DNA of 64,000 nt from Armillaria gallica (lineage: Eukaryota > Basidiomycota > Agaricomycetes > Agaricales > Physalacriaceae): assembly GCA_037576215.1 (NCBI GenBank), contig JBANDB010000001.1, positions 6,076,001-6,140,000 on the forward strand, read 5' to 3'. Within the stretch, counting starts at the first letter, position 1. Every line of letters begins with the position of its first letter. Both the position numbers and the translations under genes were made by a program. The notes below the pieces were generated by a model that did no database searches, was not told where the DNA came from, and saw only the letters and a list, made by a program, of their open reading frames with translations. Positions 10,580-23,200 of this stretch are shown here, piece by piece.

Positions 10580-13540
10580 TCATGATTGATGGGACAGTTC
10601 TTCATATTCCTGGTCGTAGGTCCACGGGATGGCCCGCACATTGGTCACTTGTTTATTTGTCGACCCTCGCTTCGTCCACCGCTCCCACAATTCAATGCAA
10701 TTGGCCCTCCTTGAAAGCTTCAACACCTCTGGTTTCCATACACATGCGGATCACTGGGCGGGCTGCAATACAGACGTCCGCACATTGCGGCGGACACCAA
10801 TTCCACTGGGTCTCGCCATCGTGGTGCCTTCCTGCTCTCGCATATCGCGGAGTCTGCTGCAATACGGGTGTCTGCAGATCGCAGCGCTCTCACTTCAGCT
10901 CACTTCAATTCACTTCCCAAGTATAGTGGTATCTCACTGCCCTCGCATATTGTGGGGTGTGCTGCAATACGAGTGTCCGCAGATCACGGTGCTCCCACTT
11001 CAGTTCAATCCAATTTACTTTCCATGTATAGGGACACCTCGACGCTCTCGCATATTGCGTGGCCTGCTGCGATATGGGCGCCTGCAGATCGCGGCGCTCT
11101 CACTCTAGTTCACTTCACTTCATTTCAGACCGTCCACATATGGTGACGGTCTCACCGTTCTCGCATATTGCGGGGCATGTTGCAATACAGGTGATTCACT
11201 ATTGCGATACTTCCATGCTCTTGCATATTGCAGGGCATGCCGCAATCTCAATTTTATTCACTTCCGAGCACTCACATATTGTGATACCTCGCTGCCCTCG
11301 CATATTGTGGGGCACGCTGCACTACAGGCATTTGCACATTGTGGTAGCAGTCAATTTTATCTGCTTCTGAGTCTTCACCATCATGATGCCCCCATGCTCC
11401 TGCATATTCGGGGTGTGTCACAATCTCAACTCCTCCCATTTCCGAGCACTGCCATATTGTGATACCTCGCTGCCCTGTTCATCGCAGGGCACACCACAAT
11501 ACAAATTGTGGTGCTCTAATCTCAATCCACTTCTCGAGCACTCACATATCGTGATGTCTCAACGCCCTTGCATATCGTGGCATAGCCCGCAATACAGATG
11601 TTACAATCACACTTCAATTATATTCTTTTTCTGAGTCCTTGCAATTGTGACGCCTCGACGCTCTTACACGCCGTGGGGTGTGCTGCAATCTCATTTCAAT
11701 TCACTGTTTGCCTTGAGATTTTACAACTGTGGTACCTCGCACCCCTCACACATTGCGGTGTGCTGTAATACCATCCTTGCCGCTCTCGTGTATTTCGGGG
11801 TGTGCTGCAATACAGGTGTCCACAGATCGCGGCACTCTCAATTTACTTCAATTCACTCCAGTTCATCCATGTATAGTGGTGTCTTGCTGCTCTCATGTAT
11901 TGCATCAATTCACTTCCAAGTTCCCACATATAGTCATGCCTGCTGCCCTTGCATATTGCAAGGTGTGCCATAATACTGGTGTCTGCAGATTGGGGCACTC
12001 TCAGTTCAGTTCAGGCCAGTTCAATTCAGTTCAGACCATTGTGGTACGTATAGTGACGTCTCGCTGCTCTCACATATTGCGGGGTGGGTGGGCTGCGATA
12101 TGGGTGTCCGCAGACCGCGGTGCTCTCAATTCAATTTGCTTTGATTCACTTCAGATCATCCATGTATAGTCATGTCTCGCTGCCCTCGTGTATTGCTCCA
12201 ATTCACTTCCCATGTGTAGTGACGTGCTGCAATATGGGTGTCTACAGATCGTAGTGTTTTCACTTCAATTATTATTATGAATCTCTTGAGCAATCACAAT
12301 TGTGATATATCGTCACTCCTGCACATCGCAGGGTACGTCGCGATACAGGTGTTTGCAGATTGCAGCCCATCATTTCAATTTAGCCTTTTTGAACATTCAC
12401 AATTGTACTCCCTCATTGGTGAGTTGTCGCCCTTGCACACCATGATGCAGGCTGCAATACAGTGTCTGCAAATTGCAGAATTCCCTTTTTTTCGATTCAC
12501 CTTCCAAGTATTCTCGGTGATTTGCTTTTCAATCCACTTCTTGAGTTTTTACATATTGTGATGTCTCACTGTTTGCTCAGAAATTTGGGTGTCCACAATT
12601 CATGGTGCTCCTTATCCAATTCACTTTCTGAGTGCTCATATATCATAATATCTTGCTGCTTTTGCACCACAATACGAGTCACTGCAGATTGTGACCCTCA
12701 CATGTCAATCCTCCTTTTCAAGCACTGACAGCTATAATGTCTCAACACTCTCACTTATTGTGGGGATACCATGCAATAGGGGTTCCTGAAGATTATGGTG
12801 ATCTCAATTTACATTATATTCACTCCCAGTCATTCACACATTGTAACATCTCACAGCTCTTGCAATCCATTCTCTGAGTATTCACAATCATGATGTACCA
12901 CCAATCTTGCTTATTGGAGAATACCATTCAATGTGACTGTCTGTATATTGTAGCACTTCTCATTCTATTCACCTTTCACTGTTCTTGTATATTGTGGGGC
13001 ATGGTGGCAATCTACGTGGCTTTACTGACTGCAATAACAACATGGGTACTCACAGATTGTGATGTTCTCATTCCTGTCCACTTTCTAAACCTTCCCAGTT
13101 CACCTTTGCGATTTCAATTCACCTCTGAGTCTTTACAATGAGCTTATCACAGGCCTTCACAATCACAACACTGCAATACTCTCATTCATCACAGAAGATT
13201 CTAGTATCTGCAGATTGTGGTGCTCTCACTCTTGCTCCTATTCACTTTCATGATCTCTTGGATGGCCCTTGCCTATTGCAGGGCACAACACAAGCTGTTT
13301 ACCCACAGATTGTGGCACTTTTTATTCTACTTACTTTAGCCTTCACATGCACAATACCTTGACATTCTCACTTATCACTGGATGCACTGCAATATGGGTG
13401 CCTGCAGATTGGGATATCCTCACTCCTACACTTCCAAGCATGGTCATTTACAATGGTAATATATCAAGATTGGGGTTCCTTCCCCTGTATTCACTTCCGA
13501 GTATTCACATATCAAGTTATCTCACTGATATATAGTCCCA
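10580..13540 (+). repeat. Degenerate minisatellite, units about 104 bp and 77 bp
   Basis: Units start with ctcgcatattgcggggcat or a close relative at about 10840, 10944, 11048, 11158, 11220, 11297 and 11398, giving spacings near 104, 104, 110, 62, 77 and 101. They become more degenerate up to about 13540. A full unit holds TATTGC..GCAATA (a six-base hairpin stem), then gtgtctgcagatcgcgg, a pyrimidine-rich ctctcacttcaattcacttc stretch and cactcacatattgtg. Open frames here are by-products of the period. No gene. Confidence 0.75.
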
Positions 13541-14098
13541 CTCTCTCTTCAAGAATCTACAATCTGCATTACAAGCACTTCAAAGTTCATAGATCACACT
13601 TTTGTATATTATCTTGCAATCCTCATTAGTAGTCATCACTATCAAGTAGCTGTGCTACTCCTTAATCTCACACTCACTCATGATACTCCCTCATGCTTGA
13701 TATTTCTCAATACATATAAGCACTTGCTACAATTCTTCAATCAGAGCTTCACTCGTTTGGGTTAACCAGATTCGCACTGACTCATCTGAATCTGCTTGTT
13801 GTGAGCTTCAGCTCTGCTTGGTGTTACCGGATTCAGGATTCCCTGCTTTCTGGTTTCACCAAACATTCAGACTTGATTGGCTTCGTGTCGGCATCCCGAC
13901 GTCCTCACTCCCGAAGGCTTACCCAAAACACCTCACATAATCACTTTGGTGTTTTGGCCCCTTCACCTTGACTTCTCCCTTCCCCAAAGCCTCAAGTCTA
14001 CGCAACCCCCCCCCAAATACATATCGTATTTGGGGCACTCATACCTATCAATCTCTATACTATCACTTATACCTCATGAAATAGTGATATTAGCTTAT
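13541..14098. other. End of the R1 insert, no gene seen
   Basis: AT-rich sequence with no splice-consistent gene. A run of nine C occurs at about 14006, next to an inverted pair aaatac..gtattt (14015-14033) that could form a small hairpin. Confidence 0.4.
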
Positions 14099-14249
14099 AC
14101 TTAGCTTCCTCCTTCTGATCGCTGTCAAATCCTTGGCTTGTCCTTTCGCTCATACAGCCCTTACCGTGTCTACATCTCTGAGCAGTATTATGAACCTGTA
14201 CGCTCTTGGAGCTTTTCCTACGCATCTTGAATAAATTCGGACCTAGAGC

Positions 14250-14315
14250 AGCCTCCAGTGGTATACCGGTCAGAACTTGGAACACATGAATGGGTTCGAT
14301 CCCCACTACTACGAT
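14250..14315 (+). repeat. tRNA-like (SINE-type) module 2
   Basis: Box A TGGTATACCGG (14259-14269) fits TRGYNNANNNG exactly. Box B GTTCGATCC (14294-14302) fits GWTCRANNC. The 24 bp gap is shorter than in a functional tRNA gene. Module 4 at 54.48 kb is nearly identical. Confidence 0.55.
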
Positions 14316-14969
14316 CATATAGGGTTAATGGAGCAGCATTTTGAACCTTGCATCTTTTTTAACAGATTTCATGCACGGCATTACTTCCTATGGAGATTCT
14401 ATCTTTCCCGCCGTCAACTTTCCTGGGGACGTATACTTCTCTGTGTAAAGACGATGAAAACGCGCCAATTTCCTCTTGCAAGTTAGTGTACACTTACGAA
14501 CTCCCTTTCACCTGTCTCTTTTTGACTCTCACATGAGAAATGTAAGTATCCTTCAAACCCTTCTACCAGATTTCAGCTGAATAGCATTTTTCTCCAGACT
14601 GCGGAAGGCCCATACATCCGAGCCCAGGATCTATGAGTGCATGGGATAGAGAGCTAGGTTCGATTAGTGGTATCTTAAATTGCATTTAGGGCAGAGGTCC
14701 CTTCTTGCCATTGGAATGCATTCCTGAACATGTTCGAGTACAGGAGCGCGATATTATGACCTCTAGGTATGAATACACTTACATATGAACCCTTCTATTT
14801 CCCTGGCTCATGGAGTCTAAGGATACCCAGACACAATTGGTGGTATCCGCTTGAATGTATATTGCACCTTCAATATTGGGTGCAAGGTAAGGGACACCCA
14901 ATTGTAGTGGTGTTTAGTTGCATTCTTGGGTTGGGGCTTTCTTTACACCATCTGATTCTTGAATTGACA

Positions 14970-15030
14970 GTCTCCAGTGGTATACCGGTTCAGAACACAA
15001 TTGGGTGGGTTCGACTCCCAGCTACTACCA
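14970..15030 (+). repeat. tRNA-like (SINE-type) module 3
   Basis: Box A TGGTATACCGG (14978-14988) and box B GTTCGACTC (15009-15017) are separated by 20 bp, and the module ends GCTACTACCA. Module 5 at 63.66 kb differs by only a few bases. Confidence 0.55.
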
Positions 15031-15472
15031 TTATTGCTGTGTTGTAATGTTTTTAAACCCTCATGGAGTACCCTAGAATGCGTGCAACTTCGACAGAGCT
15101 TCTGTGGTACCGATTTCCTGCGTCACCTTTCCTGGGACGTAAATAAAGCCTCACCTCACCGCAGTGACTCGCTCCTTCACCTGTCTCCTATAGCATATTT
15201 GTTATGAGCAGGGTGCTAGGGTTCAACTCCCATGCAAGAAATCACAGCTATGTACAACGGCCTTTTTGCCTGCATGCAGACCAGGCACTGAGCTAACTAG
15301 GACTGGATTTCGGTTAAATAGCATCTTTCTCCGTACTGCGGCACTACAATCTGGGAGTGAAAACCTCCATCATACCATTGAACGTGTTACGTTGGAGGGT
15401 CTAGTTGTACACTATTACGCCCATATGCGTGGATGACAGTCACTTCCTCAATATCCCAACCTATACGATAGA

Positions 15473-18400
15473 TTACACTTGATCACCACTGCTCACTACT
15501 TCCTTGTTTGTTGTCTCTTTATCGCGATGCTGCCGAAACCGATGCCAAAGTGACAACGGCGAACACATGTTCATTGGTGGATTGTTCGGATGATCATCCT
15601 CATCCTGTTTGAACCCAACGCCATCCATCCCGTAGTCATCCACACACCCCGCTCGAACGAATGCCTGGAAAACCCCTATGCGACGAGAACAATCTTCCCG
15701 ATGAACATTCCAAATAAAGTATTCAGGTACAGTATCGAGTTTCTCCAGACATTGGAGCCAGGACGGATGATTGGGAGATAGGAGAGCAAGGTGTCGAAGA
15801 ACAGGGTTCAATTTGGTTTCATCGTTGTGCACAAGGAGAAGAGCACAAGCGGTGAAGAGGGTTTGAGGCTCGAAGACGTAGTCTGTGGCCTGCTGGAATA
15901 TCTGGGAGTCCAATCTGTCGGGTACCAACGCAAGAAAAAATTCATGAACGACGGCTACTGTGTCGTTTATGTTAATATCTTCCCAACGAGGCGGATCTCC
16001 CACCGAGTCAAAGAGCCGCCGGGTAACAAAATGTCCAACAGCTTGGTTTATGAAAAGGGGACACGAGAAAAAATGAAGGGCGAGTTCAGTCGCCGGTGTA
16101 AATCGTTGAATATCTTCCTTGAAAACCACTATATGTTTAGATACACATGATTTCCATTCATCGTCTTCGAAAGCAATTTGGACGAACTTTGCAGCCAGTT
16201 CTGGGGTACACCAGTCCTTGGGAAGGAAGCGAGGGTGATGTGATGTGGAATTGAGTACTCAGAGAAAGACGATTAAGGCGATGCAACAATCTTCAACAGA
16301 CACTGGACTATCGCCAAACTTGTCCAATGAGATCACCGTGTACAGCAGTTTTAAGACCGCATGACGATTCACATCCAAACGAAAAGAAGGGATATTTTTG
16401 TCGATGAGCGAAAACTTGTGAACATCCAGATGAACTCCAATGTTGAGCAAAACTCAGCCGATGAAAGTGTAGCTGTGACGGTGAGGGTGGTCGTAGGAAA
16501 CGCTGGGTATGTCCCAAACAGAGGGTGAGCTGGCCATTTTGAGGAGAAAACACAGCTTGGGATCCTGAGGCAGCTCAGGGAATTCACTGGTGGGACTGAG
16601 ATAGTCAATGCTACCCTGGACGTTTTGGATGTCTACATGGCCTTGGATGATGGTCTCAAAAACGCATTGGTACAGACATGTACGGATGGCCATACAAAGA
16701 GGGGCCGGTTCATCCACTTGTGGAGAAGCCGAGGAGATCTTCAATGTCATCGGAATGGACGCTATGTCGGGGTCGATGGGTGTCTCTAGACGCCTTGAGG
16801 CTCCCAAAGTGAAGACTAATGGAGGGGGAGGAAACATAGGATGCCAAAAGGATGTAGGAATCTCATTTAAGAGCAAGGAAACATTAATACTCGGACCCAA
16901 TGGGTGGAGCCTGCAAAATATTGAGGCCCATACAATAGGCTGCAGACAAAGTTGTGACTCACCCATTGGATCCATCAAGGCGAAGGTGACTATATCTGAC
17001 AATGAGTTTTGGTTTGACTCGGAGGAATGAAGAAACAGGCCGACAGATTGCAGAGCTGCAAAAGTGCCATGCGGCCACTTATCGTCTACAGATTCCAGAA
17101 GAAAGAATAAAGCGGGTGTATCCAGTGCAAAGCGAAGATATATGCGAATGTAACGGCTCAACTCCCTTGCGATGAAAGGGCTATTGTTGTCATTACGCGA
17201 TGATATTAGAAGCTCGTTAATGACAGGATTTAGTGCATATTGTTCCAATCGGGACATTAAAGAGTCCATTGAATGTTGCGTTGGAGATTCCACCTGCGAT
17301 TTCAGAGAGGTGACTGACCTCAGCGGCAATGCGCTGAGTGATTGTACAACAACATTGCGGACGCTAGGATTGGACGAGATCTCAAATAGCCAAGAGAGAG
17401 CATATAAATCGATGTCATCAGCACTGAGTCCTACAGCTGCGTGTTCAGCAGCTCGTAAAGAGCGAACATGCTGTGCGAGTACCATTCCCGAGGCCTCCTT
17501 TGTGTGCCCAGTGGCCTTTTTGGTCTCCGCTTTCCCTGGGGACCCACGATCGATGAAGCAAGAGATAATCCAGCCACAGAGTCGATTGGCATAAGCATAT
17601 ATCGGGAACATGTACTGCACCAATGGGGTCCTGTAAGGGCACGATGGATATATGATAGGCAGGAAGTTCGTGATGAAGTATGCTGCAAATGATGTGAATG
17701 CGATCAATCTGACAGCAGATGCGATTGGCACGCATAGAGGGATAAGGAAAAGAACCAATCCTGCGAGGAAGACACCAAGTGATAGACTCATAAGGACAGG
17801 TAGCATCCCAATAATGAGATCGACACCCCATCGCTCTAGCCCCATGTATCGGAAATGACGCACACGGCATCTATCCCATGGTGTCCCAGATGGGACCGAC
17901 ATATACTGGTGGATCCATTGCTTCGTCAAAACAGCGAACAGTGCAGTAGTGAGGCTGAGCGATAGGCTGACGAACCACAGGCCATTCACCCATGAATCGG
18001 ATTCTGTGGGATGAAAATCCGAAAACGGAGTAAGGCTTGAACGGGGAACATCGTTCACAGAGGAACCATTGCCTGTCGCACGCTGAACGTTGATCAGCTC
18101 GAACAAAAGCGAGGCAGTGATCGCGCTATTGTCGACCTGGAGGCTCTGTGATGTCTGCGCGACAAATGTGGTGACCACTGCAGAGAAAAGACCCGCCTAA
18201 TCATTGACATCTATTAATGATGGCGGGATAATTTTTGATGTGGCACTCACAAAAACTAGGAGAACATCTAATCCATCTCGCCATCCCTCTACCCTCTCCA
18301 TATCATAGGCAAGACACTCCTCCAGATATGTTCTCCATACCCTGGCAGTGGGTCCAAACTCCTCGTGCTCCTTATCGTCTGGAAATTTCTCTTCATAGTT

Positions 18401-18693
18401 GAATGGATCATTTCCTTCACTCGTAATAAGATGTATGGCAAGCCCCTGTGATGAATTTTCACACCTTTCACTATATATTCACGACGCTGGATTCCCATCA
18501 TATCGCGGGTTCATTTTCATTGTCGTCGTGAGAAATAGGCTGTCAAATTCTCGACTAGCTGCTGAATTTTATTCTCCAGCTGAGAATCATCTTCTGAGTC
18601 ATCAGGTGTCTCTGTATGGGTCTCGTTTCGACCATTGGAAGAGCTTTGCAAGTCTTCATTGTCGGTGCTTTGTGCGGCATTGATTGAAGGCAT
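15473..18693 (-). pseudogene. DUF6535-type membrane protein, copy 2 (pseudogene)
   Basis: It is collinear and highly similar to copy 1 at 0.88-4.1 kb, in one reading frame, but with two in-frame TGA codons at 16456-16454 and 16261-16259. Copy 1 has CGA at both places, so both are C-to-T changes. The expected 5' splice site in the upstream part (GTATGA in copy 1) reads ATATGA here, and the upstream frame also gains a TGA. A few in-frame deletions in the middle separate the copies. The four hydrophobic helices are preserved in the 18196-17660 part. The remaining 5' open part could still encode about 580 residues ending at 16454. Confidence 0.8.
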
Positions 18694-19237
18694 GGCTTTT
18701 GAGGGAAGAGAGGAAAGAGTCAGCTAGGCGCCGTGATGCCTGGTCACAACCGTTTCTCTACCTGATCAGCTGATGATGCTGCCATCCTGCCGATGCGACC
18801 AAGAGCCTCAGATAGCGCTGAAGGGATGTATATAGGACTACGTGACACTTTTTAGGCTGAGCTGTAGCTGGATAAACATCGAAGGGGCAGCCCAAGTAGT
18901 TCTGTTCGTTGCTGAGAGGGTGGGTAAAGTCACTGCTCTCACGAGCTCAAGCAGTCGCTGACAGGCATAGAGGTTGATTGCGAAAACCCGAGCTAGACTA
19001 TGTACGTGTTTATATGCTGCATGAATAACAAATAAAACAGAAACGCTGGAGCAGTGAAGGATAGGGGAAAGGAGTAAGATAAAAAATCGGGCCATAAGCC
19101 GATGCACAACATATGCCCTCTTGGCCAACAAGGTTGGGCACTACAGGTTGGTAGGATAGAATAGCGTAGGCTGAATCTTTTTCAAAGAAAATGTAAGGTA
19201 AGTAAGCGAAAGTTTTGATGGAAGAAAGTAAACATCA
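18694..19237. other. Spacer upstream of DUF6535 copy 2
   Basis: Duplicate of 4136-4704, including the gtatataggactacgtgacac string near 18830. No gene seen. Confidence 0.4.
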
Positions 19238-20340
19238 CTAGACTAATTTTCCACATTCTGCTTTCTCGCCGCTCATATCGATATCAGGATCGCCCTCCAC
19301 ATCGTAGTCTCCACTGCCGTTGTTAAACGAGCCCCAGATAAACTGCAGCGGACGCTCTGAGTCCGATTCCGAGCTCGAAAGGAAATCAAACGGCTGATCA
19401 CAGTTGTCCTCCCAAAGTTCTTGGCCCTTTCCTGTCTGAGGAATAGGGTGCGACCGAGGAATTAGCTGTTGTCGTACTCGCGTTCTGGAACGATGACATA
19501 GCTGGCAATTTGAAAGTTTTTGGGAATGAAGAGGATGGGCATATCAACCTTGGGCTTGCAAGCGGTGGGAGCGGGATTCTCAAGGTGAGTGAGGTGATAG
19601 TCGCCAGATGAGTTGTCCCACTCAGCGAACTTGTCCTCCGCAGGGCCCGCGTTGTACGAAGCTGCAATGATGGAGTACCCAATGGGCTCATGGCGAAGCT
19701 GGCGCCAGGCCTTCGGTTTTGTGGGTATTAGGTCGTTGTACTCGATGCATCGAAGCAAGATTATGGCCTGATGTTGAACTGTCCGTCAGTACTCGTAGTG
19801 CGATTATTGATTTCTTCACCCCAAGTCTTTCTCGTGAGCTTCAGCTACCTGGATGAACATTGAGTGCACTGTACTGCAGCGTGAATATGAGACGCTCGAA
19901 TAAGCAATAGCAAGACACTTACAGCAAACATCGAACACTGTTCCCCAAGTGATTTCATAAATATACAGTGAATTATAACATCTTCACATCGCAGATGTGG
20001 TGCTCGGTGCTCACGGGTGTTTTGTGAGTTGATATCGCCCACAGAACCCGCCCAATAGGCTATGAAGGGGTTGATGAATTGATCTCGGAGCGGGAATCAC
20101 TCTTTCCAATCAATCGCATCGTCATCGTCTTCGATTCTAGCAGCTGATCAATTCCATAAATACGATGAAAAAATGCGGACCTAACTCACCCAATCAATAC
20201 AGCACAGATTCTCGGTCGGCCCATGTAATTATGCAGACTATTCAGGTAGTCTTGCGTTGTTGGTGAACAAATACTTCAGTCCCGCTTCAGAGTTTCTATC
20301 AGTTCCTGACTCTTGGAGTCGCCGGCAAGGATCACCTGAA
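19238..20340 (-). pseudogene. Unassigned spliced gene, copy 2
   Basis: Paralogue of the gene at 4.7-5.8 kb. The central block, 19758-19462, contains AASYNAGPAEDKFAEWDNSS and KVDMPILFIPKNFQIASY. The acidic tail ends at the TAG at 19238 and contains DIDMSGEKAECGKL. Between them a 12 bp stretch (acaggaaa..) is extra relative to copy 1. As in copy 1, the join between the central block and the tail could not be reconciled with a simple intron. Function unknown. Confidence 0.35.
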
Positions 20341-20449
20341 TCTGAGGTGCTCAGAATACATGTCATTTTACCAAAACTATCACTCTCGCTTCGTTGATAA
20401 TCAAGAGCTGATCAGCTTGTCGATGGTAAGATCTTGTAGGCTTTCAAGG

Positions 20450-22250
20450 TAACTGTCAGTCATGCTATTGGATCCTGGTAGACGGAAACACTACATGTAA
20501 GCGCATCGCCCCGCACTAGGTTTGACTCCCAGCTAGATGATGCCCATTGACAAACAAGGCCTTTTATCTGAGCTTTTCCTTTCTCACGAATATCAGATGG
20601 AGACCCTTTTATGTCTCTTCCTGGGATTTGCGCATGCCCAGAACGTTTGTTAAAAACAAAGGAGTCGGAAGAACCTGACGTCTGCTTTGGGTCACAAAGA
20701 TCTTGGCATTGCGAAGAAGATACAAACTCCTAATACTCTCGGGCTGCGTGTGGCAGATTCGTTTATCGTACATCCATGGTCCTGAGCGCCAACACTTTTT
20801 CGATGAAATCGCCATAAAGCATGCCCCTGCCTTTTCGAGAGCTGATAACATGACCCTCTCGCCTAGTCGGTATGCTCGCCGAATCCAACAGAACTCTCTG
20901 CCTGACTGAATCCTTCATATTCGAATGTATGTGGCCCAGCAAGGATGTTTGCCCCCTTGATAAGAGCAAGGCAGGGGAGTACAACTTCGGAAGAGCGAGG
21001 ATGTTCATCGTCCTTGCTGAGTGGCTGAGGACGTAGATGTTAGAGTACGGGAAGGTTATCTGCGACCCATTTCCCGCACGTCCTAAGTCGCAATAAGGAA
21101 CTGGGCAACCTAGTCGACGAGGTGATAGTCAGGGACAACGGTGATGAACCTGCGAGCGGCAGAGTAGGAGCCGAAGTTGTAGCCGAGGGCAGGAAGACCA
21201 AGTATAACCAGTAACCTGCCGTTGTGTGAGAAGACAAGGAGCGTCAGGGCATGGAATGGGAGGGCAGTACATGTCGAGTTTGTGGTGATTAGTCAGGATT
21301 CCCGTATGGCCTTCTTGATTGACACGCGCTTAGATTTCAGGATGGGAATGAAGGCAATTAGTGCTATTCAAGTAGGTCAGCGATAGCATAATGTAAGAGA
21401 CATGACGTACTCGGCACTAAGATATCACTGATTTCTCTTCCTTGGATGTGTTACATGGCTCGCTGGATACCTGCTACCATCGCCCATCGCCTTGTACCCA
21501 AAAAACCTGGTCTCATCCTCAAATGATGCACGAGATGTCGTTGCAAGATGTTGCTCCAATTCGGATGAGAGGCATCGAGTGCTCTGACTAATGCAGTTGG
21601 CGCGTGCACTAATCGATCAGGGTTTGCCTTTGAGGATGGGGTTGACGTTGAATATTAATAATCATGTTATGCAAGGGCTGTTCAAGCCGGTCAGCGATAG
21701 CAAAATATAAGAGAGAAGAAACGTACTCGACAGCAAGATATCGTTCAGCTCTCCCCTTGATTTTCTCTGTGGCTTGTTCGAGGTTTACTGCCATGGCCCA
21801 TGCATCTTATACCCCAAGAGAGTCACCTGACGCCCTCATCAATGATGACAGGTTGTGAAATTAGTGACCGACTCAGATGGGCGATGTTAATGAGATGAGA
21901 GGTGGTACGCTGGCCCGCAAGGAACACGGGGTAGGTTCGGGTGCTCGCAGTGTACACTGAAAATGAGCCCGAGGGCATGGAGAACGGAAGAAATTCAAAT
22001 TGGAAAGTGAAAGTCACAGAACGGTCACAACTATTCCCTTTTTCGACTCCGTCTCGCTCAATTATTCGATACAAGGATCTCCAAAGGATCTCAGTCCATG
22101 TCTTTAGTAGTACATTGGAAAATACACATGGCTGTGACCCATTGTGCAAGGGTTCAACTCCCAGCAAGACAATGCGAGGCCCACGATTGGGTTGTAATCG
22201 GCCTTTTTTCCGACAAAGTTGCATTCAATTATTCTCCTTGCATAGCGGTT
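20450..22250 (-). pseudogene. Decayed repeated module, copy B
   Basis: Counterpart of 5.95-7.65 kb at an offset of about 14.5 kb. Minus-strand fragments include TTSRASFEDETRFFG near 21520 and the peptide AVNLEQATEKIKG near 21770. It ends at a box B-like gggttcaactccc near 22153 that matches 7610. Many stops; no product can be named. Confidence 0.35.
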
Positions 22251-23200
22251 CCATATTCACACCACAATACCTCAACATCTCACCCAAGGTAGCTTTCAAT
22301 TTTTTTTGCTGTCCTCTGCTAGGCGGAAACTTCTGGTTCAGATTTTAGAAGGCGAATATGCAGATGGGTGGGCGACGACTATCAACCAGTTCAGGTGCCA
22401 AGTCATTGTGTATATCAGCTCCGTAAGTATCATCTCCTAGACAAAACTCAGTGCCGATCTCTCTCACAGTGGAATGTCTTGTTTCCCATCTTTTCTCTAA
22501 TGCTGCGGGGCAGATCCAAACTCGCTCTCTGGTAGTGTATTAGTCATTACGTGTGTCCATTATATCTTCGTCGGGTTTGCCACGGAGGCTCAGTTCGATA
22601 CCCAGTCAGAGAGTCGCCAGATCTGCTGGAAGGGTAACTTTTATCTGCCGTCTATGCCAAGCCGAATGGATTCAAGAACCCGTACGGGCAACGGCGTACT
22701 CTAATTCTCATTCCACCACTGGAGAATGAGAAAATCTGTGCCTGATGTTGGTTGGATGATGGGGCCAGGTATGTGTGTCAAAGTGAGACTCTGGTATTAA
22801 TTACTTAATGGGAAATGACAGCGAAGAAGCCGAGGTTGTGGCGAAGACTGCCTGTGTCAGTCATTATGTAGAAGCCGTCAAAGAGTGTGCTTGATGCACC
22901 CATATTGACGTGTTTCCCGGTCAAAGGGCAAATAATCCTGGGCCCGTTGGTTTCTCTTCCTTGTGCACTACTATATCAAAGATTCCTCGCCTTTCACAAG
23001 CCCCACTCTGGGTACCGGTACCGCGACAGATACCCATCATTCTCCCTCAAAAGCCGACTTGTGCTCCAATGTTCAACACCCATATCAACATTCCCTGTCC
23101 CTAGATCCTGCTTTCTTTCCATTTATCCAACTTGCTGTGATGAAGAGATAAGTTTTTCTTATTGTTCTGTTACATTAGCATTGACATATACGTACATGCA
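22251..23200. other. Unassigned stretch
   Basis: There is a possible short exon pair around 22356-22530 (reading ADGWATTINQFRCQVIVYIS, then a GTAAGT..CAG intron), but no continuation was found. The rest shows no consistent coding signal. Confidence 0.25.

Larger units (their letters stand above)
9222..14098. mobile_element. 4.9 kb insert in repeat R1 (absent from repeat R2)
   Basis: Repeat R2 runs ccatcatggt|acttagcttcc at 54322-54343 with nothing between, whereas R1 has 4,877 bp at the same point. The insert begins with an inverted repeat (gataagcc at 9226, ggcttatc at 9255) and contains ataagctaa at 9268-9276; its last 9 bases (14090-14098) are ttagcttat, the reverse complement. I see no target duplication and no intact gene. 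A short frame at 9526-9680 (MHYHSHTGHDVETTTG..) has no recognisable relative. It could be an insertion in R1 or a deletion in R2. Confidence 0.5.
14099..15430. repeat. Composite tRNA-box repeat R1, right part
   Basis: It matches 54334-54923 and then 63386-64000, which are two parts of repeat R2 separated by the Ty3 element. It contains tRNA-like modules at 14250-14315 and 14970-15030 and two further box B-like strings, aggttcgattag (about 14657) and gggttcaactccc (about 15219). It includes the empty site of the Ty3 insertion (agagg, 14693-14697). It ends next to DUF6535 copy 2. Confidence 0.75.

Noticed and set aside
10580..13540. Regularly repeated units that might suggest a CRISPR array
   Set aside because: Units are adjacent, degenerate and of varied length, with no unique spacers, in a eukaryotic genome. 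A minisatellite explains them.
9222..14098. Helitron as an explanation of the R1 insert
   Set aside because: The target is T|A rather than A|T, the right end lacks CTRR with a preceding hairpin, and no Rep/helicase is encoded.
14250..14315. Possible functional tRNA gene
   Set aside because: Box A and box B fit, but they are too close together, no 7-bp acceptor stem or anticodon arm can be formed, and the sequence recurs as part of a longer repeat.
16454..16456. TGA as selenocysteine or programmed readthrough in DUF6535 copy 2
   Set aside because: The paralogue has CGA at the same place, a second TGA follows, and the upstream splice site is also damaged, so simple decay is sufficient.
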